NCBI GenBank assembly: GCA_963804245.1
Contig: CAWDPQ010000009.1
Coordinates: 496,001-560,000 of the forward strand
Reading direction: 5' to 3'
From: CAWDPQ01 sp963804245
GTDB lineage: Bacteria > Acidobacteriota > Vicinamibacteria > Vicinamibacterales > 2-12-FULL-66-21
Length of the DNA stretch: 64,000 nt
Shown here in pieces: positions 6,880 to 15,202 of this stretch. The first letter of the stretch is position 1. Each line of letters begins with the position of its first letter. The notes beneath the pieces were generated by a model. It saw only the letters and a list, made by a program, of their open reading frames with translations. It did not search any database and was not told the origin of the DNA. Both the position numbers and the translations under genes were made by a program.

Positions 6880-7326
6880 TCAACGCGTTGTGCTGGGCGG
6901 CGGCACCCGGATCGTTCGAAACGCCTGTTGATCGCGACCGGCGCTCCAGTCGTCGGCGTTGACAACGTCGAACTCGACAATGTGTCCGCGTTCACCGGCC
7001 ATCAGAGCGTTATAGAACGCCGCCGCGCCATTGCCATGGTGCGCGAACGGCACGTCGTGCTGTCGCACACCCATGCGCGCGAGTTCGCCGTCGGATGTCA
7101 CGCTCAGGATACCCGCCCACTCATACGTGACGTTGTCGCGACTGAACTTCACCGTGCCGAACTGGAACCCGTATCGTTGCTGGAGTCGTGGCAGCGCGAA
7201 CTCCCGAGCATAGAACGGTTCCACAGACGGCATGAAGGTGATCCAGAGGATCGCCAGGACCGTGGCGATCCCGGCGGCAACGACGGCCAAGTGTGACCAC
7301 CCCAGGCGGATCAAAGAGCTTCGCAC
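6880..7326 (-). CDS. Membrane-anchored hypothetical protein (148 aa), mini-gene array
   Basis: GTG at 7324-7326 gives 148 residues. Residues 1-35 hold one transmembrane helix ('LAVVAAGIATVLAILWITF'), followed by an extracytoplasmic domain of about 110 residues ('FALPRLQQRYGFQFGTVKF', 'TYEWAGILSVTSDGELARM', 'AAAFYNALMAGERGHIVEF'). The sequence is well formed and Trp/Tyr/Phe-containing, unlike shadow frames. No obvious ribosome site; the start lies about 10 bases after the spacer motif TCTAAGATC. No family recognised. Confidence 0.65.
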   Translation of the reverse strand: MRSSLIRLGWSHLAVVAAGIATVLAILWITFMPSVEPFYAREFALPRLQQRYGFQFGTVKFSRDNVTYEWAGILSVTSDGELARMGVRQHDVPFAHHGNGAAAFYNALMAGERGHIVEFDVVNADDWSAGRDQQAFRTIRVPPPSTTR

Positions 7327-7412
7327 GTGATCTTAGACACCGTTTCACAACGCTCGTGCGGTTCAGGCCGTCCGCGACGGTGCAGCCGTAGGAGAACGCG
7401 GACCGCGTCGGT

Positions 7413-7450
7413 CCACGCGGCCCTGCATAAAAGGGTGCTAGGCCCGTTGA
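7413..7450 (-). repeat. Array spacer repeat R4
   Basis: Minus-strand reading CAACGGGCCTAGCACCC, TTTTATGCAGGG and CCGCGTGG matches R3 in order. The palindrome beside it differs (GGACC-GACGC-GGTCC). It separates the 148-aa gene from the upstream ORF fragment. Confidence 0.65.
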
Positions 7451-7462
7451 AGCTGAAAATCC

Positions 7463-7558
7463 CTATCGGCTAACCACCCTCACGCCGAGGAGAAATGTTA
7501 GCAGCGCGAGCACAGCCGTCACGACTGCGGCAAAAATCGCTAAGGGGTCTTGCCTCTT
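7463..7558 (-). pseudogene. C-terminal membrane tail of a truncated array ORF
   Basis: Minus-strand frame open after a TGA (7559-7561) and ending with TAG at 7463-7465. It reads 'DPLAIFAAVVTAVLALL' followed by 'TFLLGVRVVSR', a single hydrophobic helix with a basic tail, and has no ATG. It appears to be the 3' end of a fifth mini-gene whose 5' part was replaced by the recombinase fragment starting near 7550. Confidence 0.4.
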
Positions 7559-7750
7559 TCAGGCCTTCGGGAGCAAGAAGCGCATACCTCCATCACCCTC
7601 GCCCTCTCGGCCGGCATCCCCGGCCATGTCGTCTCCCGCCGCGTCGGCCACGCCAATGCCGCGATGACCCTGAACGTCTATGCGCATGCGCTAGCGGACC
7701 AGAACGCGGACGCCGCCGAACGCCTCGCCGCTCTGCTGCATGGGCGCTAG
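7550..7750 (+). pseudogene. Tyrosine recombinase (phage-type integrase), C-terminal fragment
   Basis: Homology begins around 7580: 'HTSITLALSAGIPGHVVSRR', then 'VGHANAAMTLNVYAHAL' and a helical tail to TAG at 7748-7750. This holds the second catalytic-box His (HTS...), the GHA motif and the nucleophile Tyr (in NVYAH). The Arg of box I and the whole N-terminal DNA-binding part are missing, so the fragment is inactive. It resembles phage/ICE integrases more than integron integrases. Its orientation and position at the island edge fit an integrase next to an attachment site. Confidence 0.75.
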
Positions 7751-7755
7751 GCGGT

Positions 7756-7812
7756 GGCTAACGAACGGCTAACGAACGAGCCGGGACGAGGCCGGACGAG
7801 GCCGGATGGCGG
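7756..7812. repeat. Short tandem repeats after the recombinase fragment
   Basis: GGCTAACGAAC occurs twice in tandem, followed by two tandem GGACGAGGCC words. Small direct repeats beside integrase genes can be arm-type binding sites, but similar spacer words occur elsewhere in this window. Confidence 0.4.
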
Positions 7813-7859
7813 GGCGGCGAGGCGGGCAAGAACCCGAATGAAACCGGATGAAAGGGCAC

Positions 7860-7885
7860 GAGGCGCCACCTGCCCGGATGAGAAC
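7860..7885. other. Possible degenerate second attachment site
   Basis: GAGGCGCC at 7860-7867 and GCCCGGAT at 7872-7879, followed by GAG, repeat in order the acceptor and T-arm bases of the tRNA-Cys remnant at 501-523, with a few bases inserted or lost. It lies about 110 bp after the recombinase stop codon, where an att site is expected. Short matches only; could be chance. Confidence 0.3.
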
Positions 7886-7901
7886 TTCTTGAGGAGAAGT
7901 T
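7883..7901. promoter_or_regulatory. Inverted repeat AACTTCT-N5-AGAAGTT
   Basis: Perfect 7-bp arms with a 5-base loop about 70 bp upstream of the permease start. It has no T-run after it, so an operator is more likely than a terminator. It contains the 12-base word shared with 417-428. Confidence 0.3.
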
Positions 7902-7969
7902 AAAGGTTTCTTACGGGGGATTGACTTCTTTTTCAGGACTTCCATCCGCGTTCTTGGGACTGTTTGACG

Positions 7970-9472
7970 ATGTCCATTTTCGCGACGAAGAGCATCGAGC
8001 GGATTCAGTCGGAGCAACTGGGGGCCGGCGAGGGGGGTGGCCTCAAGCGGGTCCTTGGTCCCACACACCTGGTGATGCTGGGAGTCGGGGCGATCATCGG
8101 CACCGGGATCTTCGTCTTGACCGGCCAGGCAGCCGCGGCCAATGCCGGTCCCGCCATCGTGCTCTCGATGGTCGTAGCGGGACTGACGAGCGTGCTCGCC
8201 GCGCTCTGCTATTCGGAGTTCGCCGCCAGCGTACCGGTCGCTGGTTCGGCATATACCTACGCCTACGCGACGCTCGGTGAGTTCATCGCGTGGGTCATCG
8301 GCTGGGATCTGATTCTGGAGTACGCCCTCGGCGCCGCGACTGTGGCTGTGGGCTGGTCAGGAAATCTCGTCACGCTGCTCAATCAGCTCGGCATGGGCTT
8401 CCCGGCGGCGCTGAGCGGGCCACCCGGCACCTTGGTGCCGGTGCCAGGCGGCGACCCAGTTGCCGCCATGTTCAATCTGCCGGCGGTGATCATCACGGTG
8501 GCGGTAACCGCGCTCCTGATCTTCGGAGTCAGCGAATCCGCCTCGGTCAACGCCGTCATCGTCGTCATCAAGGTGGCCGTCGTCCTGATCGTGATCGGCG
8601 CTGGCGCATTCTTCATCGATCCGGCGAATTGGCATCCCTTCATTCCCCCGAATACGGGACGCTTTGGCGAGTACGGGTTGAGTGGAATCCTGCGCGGCGC
8701 GGGAGTCATCTTCTTCGCCTACATCGGCTTTGACGCCGTGTCGACCTCAGCGCAGGAGGCCCGCAACCCGCAGCGCGACATGCCGCGCGGGATTCTCGGA
8801 TCACTGGCCGTGTGCACGGTGCTGTATGTGCTCGTGTCCGGCGTCATGGTCGGCCTCGTACCGTACCGCGAGATGCTCAATCAACCGGCGCCGCTCGTCG
8901 TGGCGACCGAGGCGGCGGCCGGACGTGCAGTCGGGACGCCGTGGCAGGGTCCGATGGAGATCGTGAAGATCCTCGTGACGGTTGGCGCGCTCGCCGGTCT
9001 CAGCTCGGTGATGGTCGTCATGATGCTGGCGCAGCCGAGAATCTTCCTGTCGATGTCGCGCGACGGCCTGTTGCCGCCGTGGGCAGGGCGCATACATTCG
9101 CGCTTCAAAACGCCTCACGTCTCGACGATCGTCACCGGCATCGTCGTCGCATTGGCAGCCGGACTGACGCCGATCGGCACGCTCGGCAATCTGGTGAGCA
9201 TCGGCACGCTGCTGGCGTTCGTCATCGTGTCGATTGGGATCATCGTGCTCCGGCGCTCGCGCCCGGATTTGCCACGGCCGTTCAAGATGCCTCTGGTTCC
9301 GTTTCTGCCGGCGCTGTCGGCACTCGTGAGCCTGACGCTGATGATTGGACTGCCGTGGTCTACCTGGGAGCGGCTGATCCTGTGGATGGTGGTGGGGATG
9401 GTTCTGTATTTCGCCTACGGGTACAGGAGCAGTCGCTTGAGGGCAGAGAACGCACGTAGCGCGCGGCTTTAG
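7970..9472 (+). CDS. APC-superfamily amino-acid permease
   Basis: ATG at 7970 (a TTG two codons earlier is also in frame) gives 500 residues, the usual length. About 12 transmembrane helices follow a short cytoplasmic N-terminus. Signature segments are 'GVGAIIGTGIFVLTG' (TM1 unwound substrate site), 'VAGSAYTYAYATLGEFIAW', 'GAGVIFFAYIGFDAVST' and 'RNPQRDMPRGILGSL'. These match the cationic amino-acid transporter branch (YfnA/CAT-like), which imports amino acids by proton coupling in the inner membrane. Substrate cannot be fixed from sequence. It is monocistronic and convergent with the cupredoxin gene. Confidence 0.9.
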   Translation: MSIFATKSIERIQSEQLGAGEGGGLKRVLGPTHLVMLGVGAIIGTGIFVLTGQAAAANAGPAIVLSMVVAGLTSVLAALCYSEFAASVPVAGSAYTYAYATLGEFIAWVIGWDLILEYALGAATVAVGWSGNLVTLLNQLGMGFPAALSGPPGTLVPVPGGDPVAAMFNLPAVIITVAVTALLIFGVSESASVNAVIVVIKVAVVLIVIGAGAFFIDPANWHPFIPPNTGRFGEYGLSGILRGAGVIFFAYIGFDAVSTSAQEARNPQRDMPRGILGSLAVCTVLYVLVSGVMVGLVPYREMLNQPAPLVVATEAAAGRAVGTPWQGPMEIVKILVTVGALAGLSSVMVVMMLAQPRIFLSMSRDGLLPPWAGRIHSRFKTPHVSTIVTGIVVALAAGLTPIGTLGNLVSIGTLLAFVIVSIGIIVLRRSRPDLPRPFKMPLVPFLPALSALVSLTLMIGLPWSTWERLILWMVVGMVLYFAYGYRSSRLRAENARSARL

Positions 9473-9516
9473 CCGCGCGTCGGAATCTGCGACGCCGGGC
9501 TAAAGCCCGGCGCTAC
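9456..9516. repeat. Composite palindrome (two 9-bp hairpins inside an outer inverted repeat)
   Basis: Hairpin 1: CGCGCGGCT-TT-AGCCGCGCG (9460-9479). Hairpin 2: CGCCGGGCT-AA-AGCCCGGCG (9493-9512). Outer arms GTAGCGC and GCGCTAC enclose both. It overlaps the permease 3' end and lies between convergent genes. The layout is that of REP/BIME-type elements; it may also stop transcription from both sides. Confidence 0.8.
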
Positions 9517-9529
9517 AGGCGAGGGATCC

Positions 9530-9898
9530 CTACCGGACGATGAGCTCGCCCTTCATCTGACGGCATTTGTCGTCCTGCGTCAGATTGCAGTAGAAGGGAA
9601 AAGTGCCGGTCTGATCGGCGCGGAATTCGAACACGACTGTTTGCCCGGCACCCGCGCGCTTGGCAATCCGGTATGAATCGAGCGTAAAGCTGTGGGCAAT
9701 GTCGGCGGCGGTGAACGTGATCTTGACGAGATCGTCTTTCTGAACCTCGATGCGTCCGGGGGCGAAGGCGTTGGCACGTCCGCTCACGTTGAATTCGCGG
9801 ACCTGTCCCTGGTTGCGGGCGCCGAGCGTGGTCAGCGCGATGCCGGCAAGCGCCAGAGAGGCAAGGGCGAGTACGCGCGGCCGCTGGAACAGTGTCAT
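9530..9898 (-). CDS. Secreted cupredoxin-domain protein
   Basis: 122 residues: signal peptide about 1-27 ('LALASLALAGIALTTLGA') and one cupredoxin domain. Likely copper ligands are His69 (in 'IAHSFTLD'), Cys104 and Met115 ('FYCNLTQDDKCRQMKGEL'). The usual His between Cys and Met in type 1 sites is replaced by Cys112, giving a C-x7-C-x2-M pattern. Small periplasmic cupredoxins of this kind act in electron transfer or copper handling. It is last in the pnp-side gene run but separated from pnp by 163 bp, so it may be transcribed alone. Confidence 0.8.
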   Translation of the reverse strand: MTLFQRPRVLALASLALAGIALTTLGARNQGQVREFNVSGRANAFAPGRIEVQKDDLVKITFTAADIAHSFTLDSYRIAKRAGAGQTVVFEFRADQTGTFPFYCNLTQDDKCRQMKGELIVR

Positions 9899-9983
9899 GG
9901 GACCCTCCCGGGAGCCTTCGTACGTATATCGGCTAAGCCGGCTTCTATCTAAAGACGTCGGGGCAGGGTGCTTGGTTGCTTCC

Positions 9984-10008
9984 AGCTCAGCCGTTGACGG
10001 CTCGAGCT
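9984..10008. terminator. Possible hairpin downstream of pnp
   Basis: AGCTC-AGCCGT / ACGGCT-GAGCT pairs with one bulged base and a two-base loop. No T-run follows on the pnp strand, so factor-independent termination is doubtful; it may protect the pnp 3' end. Confidence 0.3.
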
Positions 10009-10061
10009 AGCTCTTTTCGGCCGGTTCGGGGCGACCCTCCCCGCGAGGACGGTCTGAGCGT

Positions 10062-12257
<2,196 letters not shown>

Positions 12258-12263
12258 AGTCGC

Positions 12264-12390
12264 TAGTCGTTAGTCGTTAGTCGTCGTTAGTCGTCATTCG
12301 CTGGTCGTCATGCTAGTCGGCAGTCGTGGTCACACGGTAGTGACTGCGACGACTGGCGACTGTCGACTAATTCGACTAGCGACTTCAAGT
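12264..12390. repeat. TAGTCGT word-repeat spacer between rpsO and pnp
   Basis: The spacer is built from degenerate TAGTCGT/CGACTA words in both orientations, so it can fold extensively. In other bacteria the rpsO-pnp spacer holds an RNase III processing hairpin that mediates pnp autoregulation; these repeats may supply such structure here (inference). Confidence 0.7.
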
Positions 12391-12397
12391 CTCTTCT

Positions 12398-12667
12398 TTA
12401 CTTTCTAATACCCAGGCGGCGGATCAGGTCTGCGTAGCGCTCGGTGTCCTTCCGCTTCAGGTAGTCGAGCAAGCGGCGGCGCTGACCAACGAGCTTGAGC
12501 AGCCCGCGGCGAGAGTGATGATCCTTGGCGTGGGTCTTGAAGTGCTCTGTCAGGTAATTGATGCGCTCGCTGAGAAGCGCGACCTGAACTTCGGGGGATC
12601 CAGTGTCGGCGGTGTGAGTCTTGTAGCTGCCGATGATGTCTGTCTTACGGTCCTTCGTCAATGCCAC
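12398..12667 (-). CDS. rpsO: 30S ribosomal protein S15
   Basis: 89 residues, the standard length. S15 nucleates the central domain of the 30S subunit by binding 16S rRNA helices 20-22. Hallmarks are 'GSPEVQVALLSERINYLTEH' and 'HSRRGLLKLVGQRRRLLDYL' with the conserved basic C-terminus. It sits between truB (134 bp upstream) and pnp. The 134-bp gap likely holds a separate promoter and the S15 autoregulatory leader, although no clear pseudoknot was traced by eye. Confidence 0.98.
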   Translation of the reverse strand: MALTKDRKTDIIGSYKTHTADTGSPEVQVALLSERINYLTEHFKTHAKDHHSRRGLLKLVGQRRRLLDYLKRKDTERYADLIRRLGIRK

Positions 12668-12800
12668 GAGCTACCTCCACGCACGGTCCAGAAGATCAGC
12701 GCCCGTGCGCTGCACCGGACCGCCGTATTCCGCCTGCCAAGGCTGAAGCTACCTGCCATCACCACGGCCGGACGGTCACAATTCCAAGCAATTCAATATC

Positions 12801-13694
12801 TTACACTAGAACAACAACAGGGTGCAAAAGACCGCCGGCCGCTGGTTCGGCGATTCCCAGCAGCGTTCCATCCGCGTCGAAGACCCGCACTCGCTCGGCA
12901 TCCGGAGCTGACGGCTCCGAGAGATCTTCTGGTGCCAGGGCATTGCCGTGCACCGCACGTCGCGCCCCTCGTTCGTTGACAACGACCGGAGGCAGTCGCG
13001 GCAGCAAGGCGCTCATCGGCACGAGGTGCGCCATCGCATCTACGCCCGCGCTCTCGATACCTTCGAGCGTCGTCGCCTCAGCAATCGTGAACTCGCCCGC
13101 TCTCGTCCGCCGCAACGCCTGCAGGTACGCGCCGCACCCGAGGCGCGTGCCGATTTCGTGGGCCAGGCTCCGGACGTAGAAGCCGCTCGAGCACACGATC
13201 CGGAGCTTCGCCAAACCATCTCCGCACGACAGAAGTTCCAGATCGCGCACGGTAACCTTGACCGGTTTCAGCTCGACAGGTTTTTCCGCACGCGCCAACC
13301 GATAGGCGCGAGTACCGCCGACCTTCTTCGCTGAGAATGGGGGAGGTGTCTGCCAGTAGGTGCCGCGGAAATCGTCGAGCAGCTCTCTGAGCACGTGAGG
13401 TTCGACGGCGGGTGTCGTTCCCGCAACGCGCTCGTTCTCGATGAGCCCTTCGCCGTCGTAGCTGGTCGTTGCTACGCCAAAGCGCACATCGGCCACGTAT
13501 TCCTTTTCGTCGGCGCTCAGGAACTGCGCGAGCCGCGTCGCGCGTCCTACGACGAGAGGGAGAACGCCGGTGGCCAGCGGATCGAGCGTTCCGGTGTGGC
13601 CGATCCGACGAACCCCGATGGTCCGTCTCACCCGCGCGACCACGTCGTGCGACGTCGGACCAGCCGGCTTGTCGACCACGATCACCCCGTTCAT
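12801..13694 (-). CDS. truB: tRNA pseudouridine(55) synthase
   Basis: 297 residues. It makes pseudouridine 55 in the T-loop of tRNAs. The N-terminus 'MNGVIVVDKPAGPTSHDVV' and the catalytic loop 'GHTGTLDPLATGVLPL', with the nucleophilic Asp in 'TLDP', are family signatures. 'CSSGFYVRSLAHEIGTRLG' and a short C-terminal PUA-like domain follow. Its ATG overlaps the nrnA stop as ATGA, indicating translational coupling. ribF, often next to truB, is absent from this window's cluster. Confidence 0.97.
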   Translation of the reverse strand: MNGVIVVDKPAGPTSHDVVARVRRTIGVRRIGHTGTLDPLATGVLPLVVGRATRLAQFLSADEKEYVADVRFGVATTSYDGEGLIENERVAGTTPAVEPHVLRELLDDFRGTYWQTPPPFSAKKVGGTRAYRLARAEKPVELKPVKVTVRDLELLSCGDGLAKLRIVCSSGFYVRSLAHEIGTRLGCGAYLQALRRTRAGEFTIAEATTLEGIESAGVDAMAHLVPMSALLPRLPPVVVNERGARRAVHGNALAPEDLSEPSAPDAERVRVFDADGTLLGIAEPAAGGLLHPVVVLV

Positions 13695-14704
13695 GGCTCG
13701 GGCCGTGTTTGCAGTCCGTCGCCGATGGCGCGGACCAGGCGCTGGATGATAACCGGCTTGACCTGCTGGAGTGGACCGTCGACGGTGAACCCGGCGGCGT
13801 TCTTGTGGCCGCCACCGCCGTAGGCATTGGCCACGAGCCGGACGTCGACGTCGTACTTCGACCGCATGCTGACGCGAACTTCTCCCGCCACCGACACCTT
13901 GAAGAACACGACCGCCTGAATCTCACGTGCCGTCAGCGGCAGGTTGATCAGGCCCTCGGTATCGTTGTGGGTGCAGCCGCACGCGTCGAGCATCCCGTCG
14001 TCGAGATAGAGCACCGCCAGGCGGCCGTGATCGATCAGCTCCATCGCATCGAGGAGCGCGCCTATCAATTTCAGCTTGCCGAAACTGTTGCTGTCGAACA
14101 CGCGTCGCGCCATCGCCGCGGGATTCACGCCGGCCTCGACCGTCTGCCGGCAGATGTCGAACGTCCGCGGCGTGATGTTGGAGTGATGGAACGAGCCGGT
14201 ATCGGTGAGGATGGCCAGGTAGATGTGGGTGGCGATGTCTGGCGTCAGCGCCACATCCAGCGCGCGAATCACGGAAAAAACCATCTCGCCGCACGCGGCC
14301 GCCGATTCGTCGAACCAGTTCAGCGCACCGTACATCCGGTTCCCGGCGTGGTGATCGATATTGATGATGAACCGGCCGTCGAGTCCGGCGACGCCGGTGC
14401 GCGAGAGGTCGCTGCACTCCATCACGACGACCGCATCCACCTCGGTATCCGGCGCGACCGACGGCGCGATCTCGATGCGGTCCATTCCCGGGAAATCGAG
14501 GTAGTGCTCCGGGGCCGGGTCGGAATTGACGATCCGAACCTGCTTGCCGAGGAGATCCAGCGTGAAGGCCAGCGCCAACTGGGAGCCGATCGAGTCTCCA
14601 TCGGGACGGGCGTGAGAGGTCAGGAGGAAACGCTGCCGGTTGAGCAGTTCGTGGCGAATCTGGCGCAGGACCGTTTCAGTCGGTGCGGTGGTCGTTTGGC
14701 TCAT
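13691..14704 (-). CDS. nrnA: DHH-family oligoribonuclease/pAp phosphatase
   Basis: 337 residues from ATG at 14704 (an upstream in-frame ATG at 14716 adds four). DHH/DHHA1 architecture: 'SHARPDGDSIGSQLAL' (motif I), 'IINIDHHAGN' (the DHH triad), 'AILTDTGSFHHSN' and C-terminal 'YGGGGHKNAAGF' that binds the substrate end. NrnA removes short RNA oligomers and dephosphorylates pAp. Motif II reads 'VVMECSD', with Glu/Cys where the family usually has Asp. It overlaps rbfA by 29 bp and truB by 4 bp, so the three are likely co-translated. Confidence 0.93.
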   Translation of the reverse strand: MSQTTTAPTETVLRQIRHELLNRQRFLLTSHARPDGDSIGSQLALAFTLDLLGKQVRIVNSDPAPEHYLDFPGMDRIEIAPSVAPDTEVDAVVVMECSDLSRTGVAGLDGRFIINIDHHAGNRMYGALNWFDESAAACGEMVFSVIRALDVALTPDIATHIYLAILTDTGSFHHSNITPRTFDICRQTVEAGVNPAAMARRVFDSNSFGKLKLIGALLDAMELIDHGRLAVLYLDDGMLDACGCTHNDTEGLINLPLTAREIQAVVFFKVSVAGEVRVSMRSKYDVDVRLVANAYGGGGHKNAAGFTVDGPLQQVKPVIIQRLVRAIGDGLQTRPEP

Positions 14705-15149
14705 CGTGATTGGCACGATCCGGCGTGTCGAGGTCCAGAGCGTGCAGGTCTTTCTCCGCCTCCGCAGCGCCTGGCCGCGACTCGTCGGCTTCCTGGCGAA
14801 GCCGATCGGCGCTGATCTCCTGCAGGATTTGTTCGATCCGGTCGCCGCGCTCGATCGCTTCGTCGAAGAAGAACTCGAGGATCGGCACGCGTTTCAGTCG
14901 GAGCCGGCCGCCGATGTGACGGCGGAGAAACGGCGTCGCTCGCTCCAGCGCCCGCTGCGTGTCACGGCGCGCCTTCTCGTCACCGAGCGTCGTGTAATAG
15001 ACGCGAGCAATCTGCAGATCGGGTGTGACTTTGACGTGAGTAATCGTCAGAAACCCGATCCCCGGGTCGTGCACTTCTCTCGCGACGAGGTCGGTGATTT
15101 CCGCCCGCAGCTGATCGGCGACACGCTTGGGTCTTGTTCCTTCACTCAT
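14676..15149 (-). CDS. rbfA: 30S ribosome-binding factor A
   Basis: 157 residues: a KH-like domain (about 5-115) with 'RVADQLRAEITDLVAREV', 'IGFLTITHVKVTPDLQIARV' and 'FLRRHIGGRLRLKRVPIL', plus a charged C-terminal tail that overlaps the nrnA start. RbfA matures the 16S 5' end during cold adaptation and 30S assembly. It is preceded by a purine-rich leader (minus strand) that supplies the ribosome site. Position between infB and nrnA/truB is the canonical order. Confidence 0.95.
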   Translation of the reverse strand: MSEGTRPKRVADQLRAEITDLVAREVHDPGIGFLTITHVKVTPDLQIARVYYTTLGDEKARRDTQRALERATPFLRRHIGGRLRLKRVPILEFFFDEAIERGDRIEQILQEISADRLRQEADESRPGAAEAEKDLHALDLDTPDRANHDEPNDHRTD

Positions 15150-15154
15150 GACTG

Positions 15155-15198
15155 ACTCTATTTTCTTCCTTCTTTCTTCTTCCTTTCCTCCTTCGTCC
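15155..15198. repeat. Polypurine/polypyrimidine tract between infB and rbfA
   Basis: About 44 bases almost purely pyrimidine on the plus strand (CTTCC/CTTTC words), hence a purine-rich RNA leader for rbfA. It belongs to the set of word-repeat spacers in this window. Confidence 0.7.
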
Positions 15199-15202
15199 CT
15201 TC

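Noticed and set aside
5803..7460. Classical integron (intI plus attC cassettes)
   Set aside because: The recombinase fragment resembles phage integrases, not IntI, and no spacer shows both a clear RYYYAAC and a GTTRRRY site at attC distance; only partial GTTAG/CTAAC ends are seen.
13469..14815. 448-codon plus-strand frame
   Set aside because: Runs antisense to truB and nrnA, Arg/His-rich and without domain motifs; a high-GC shadow frame.
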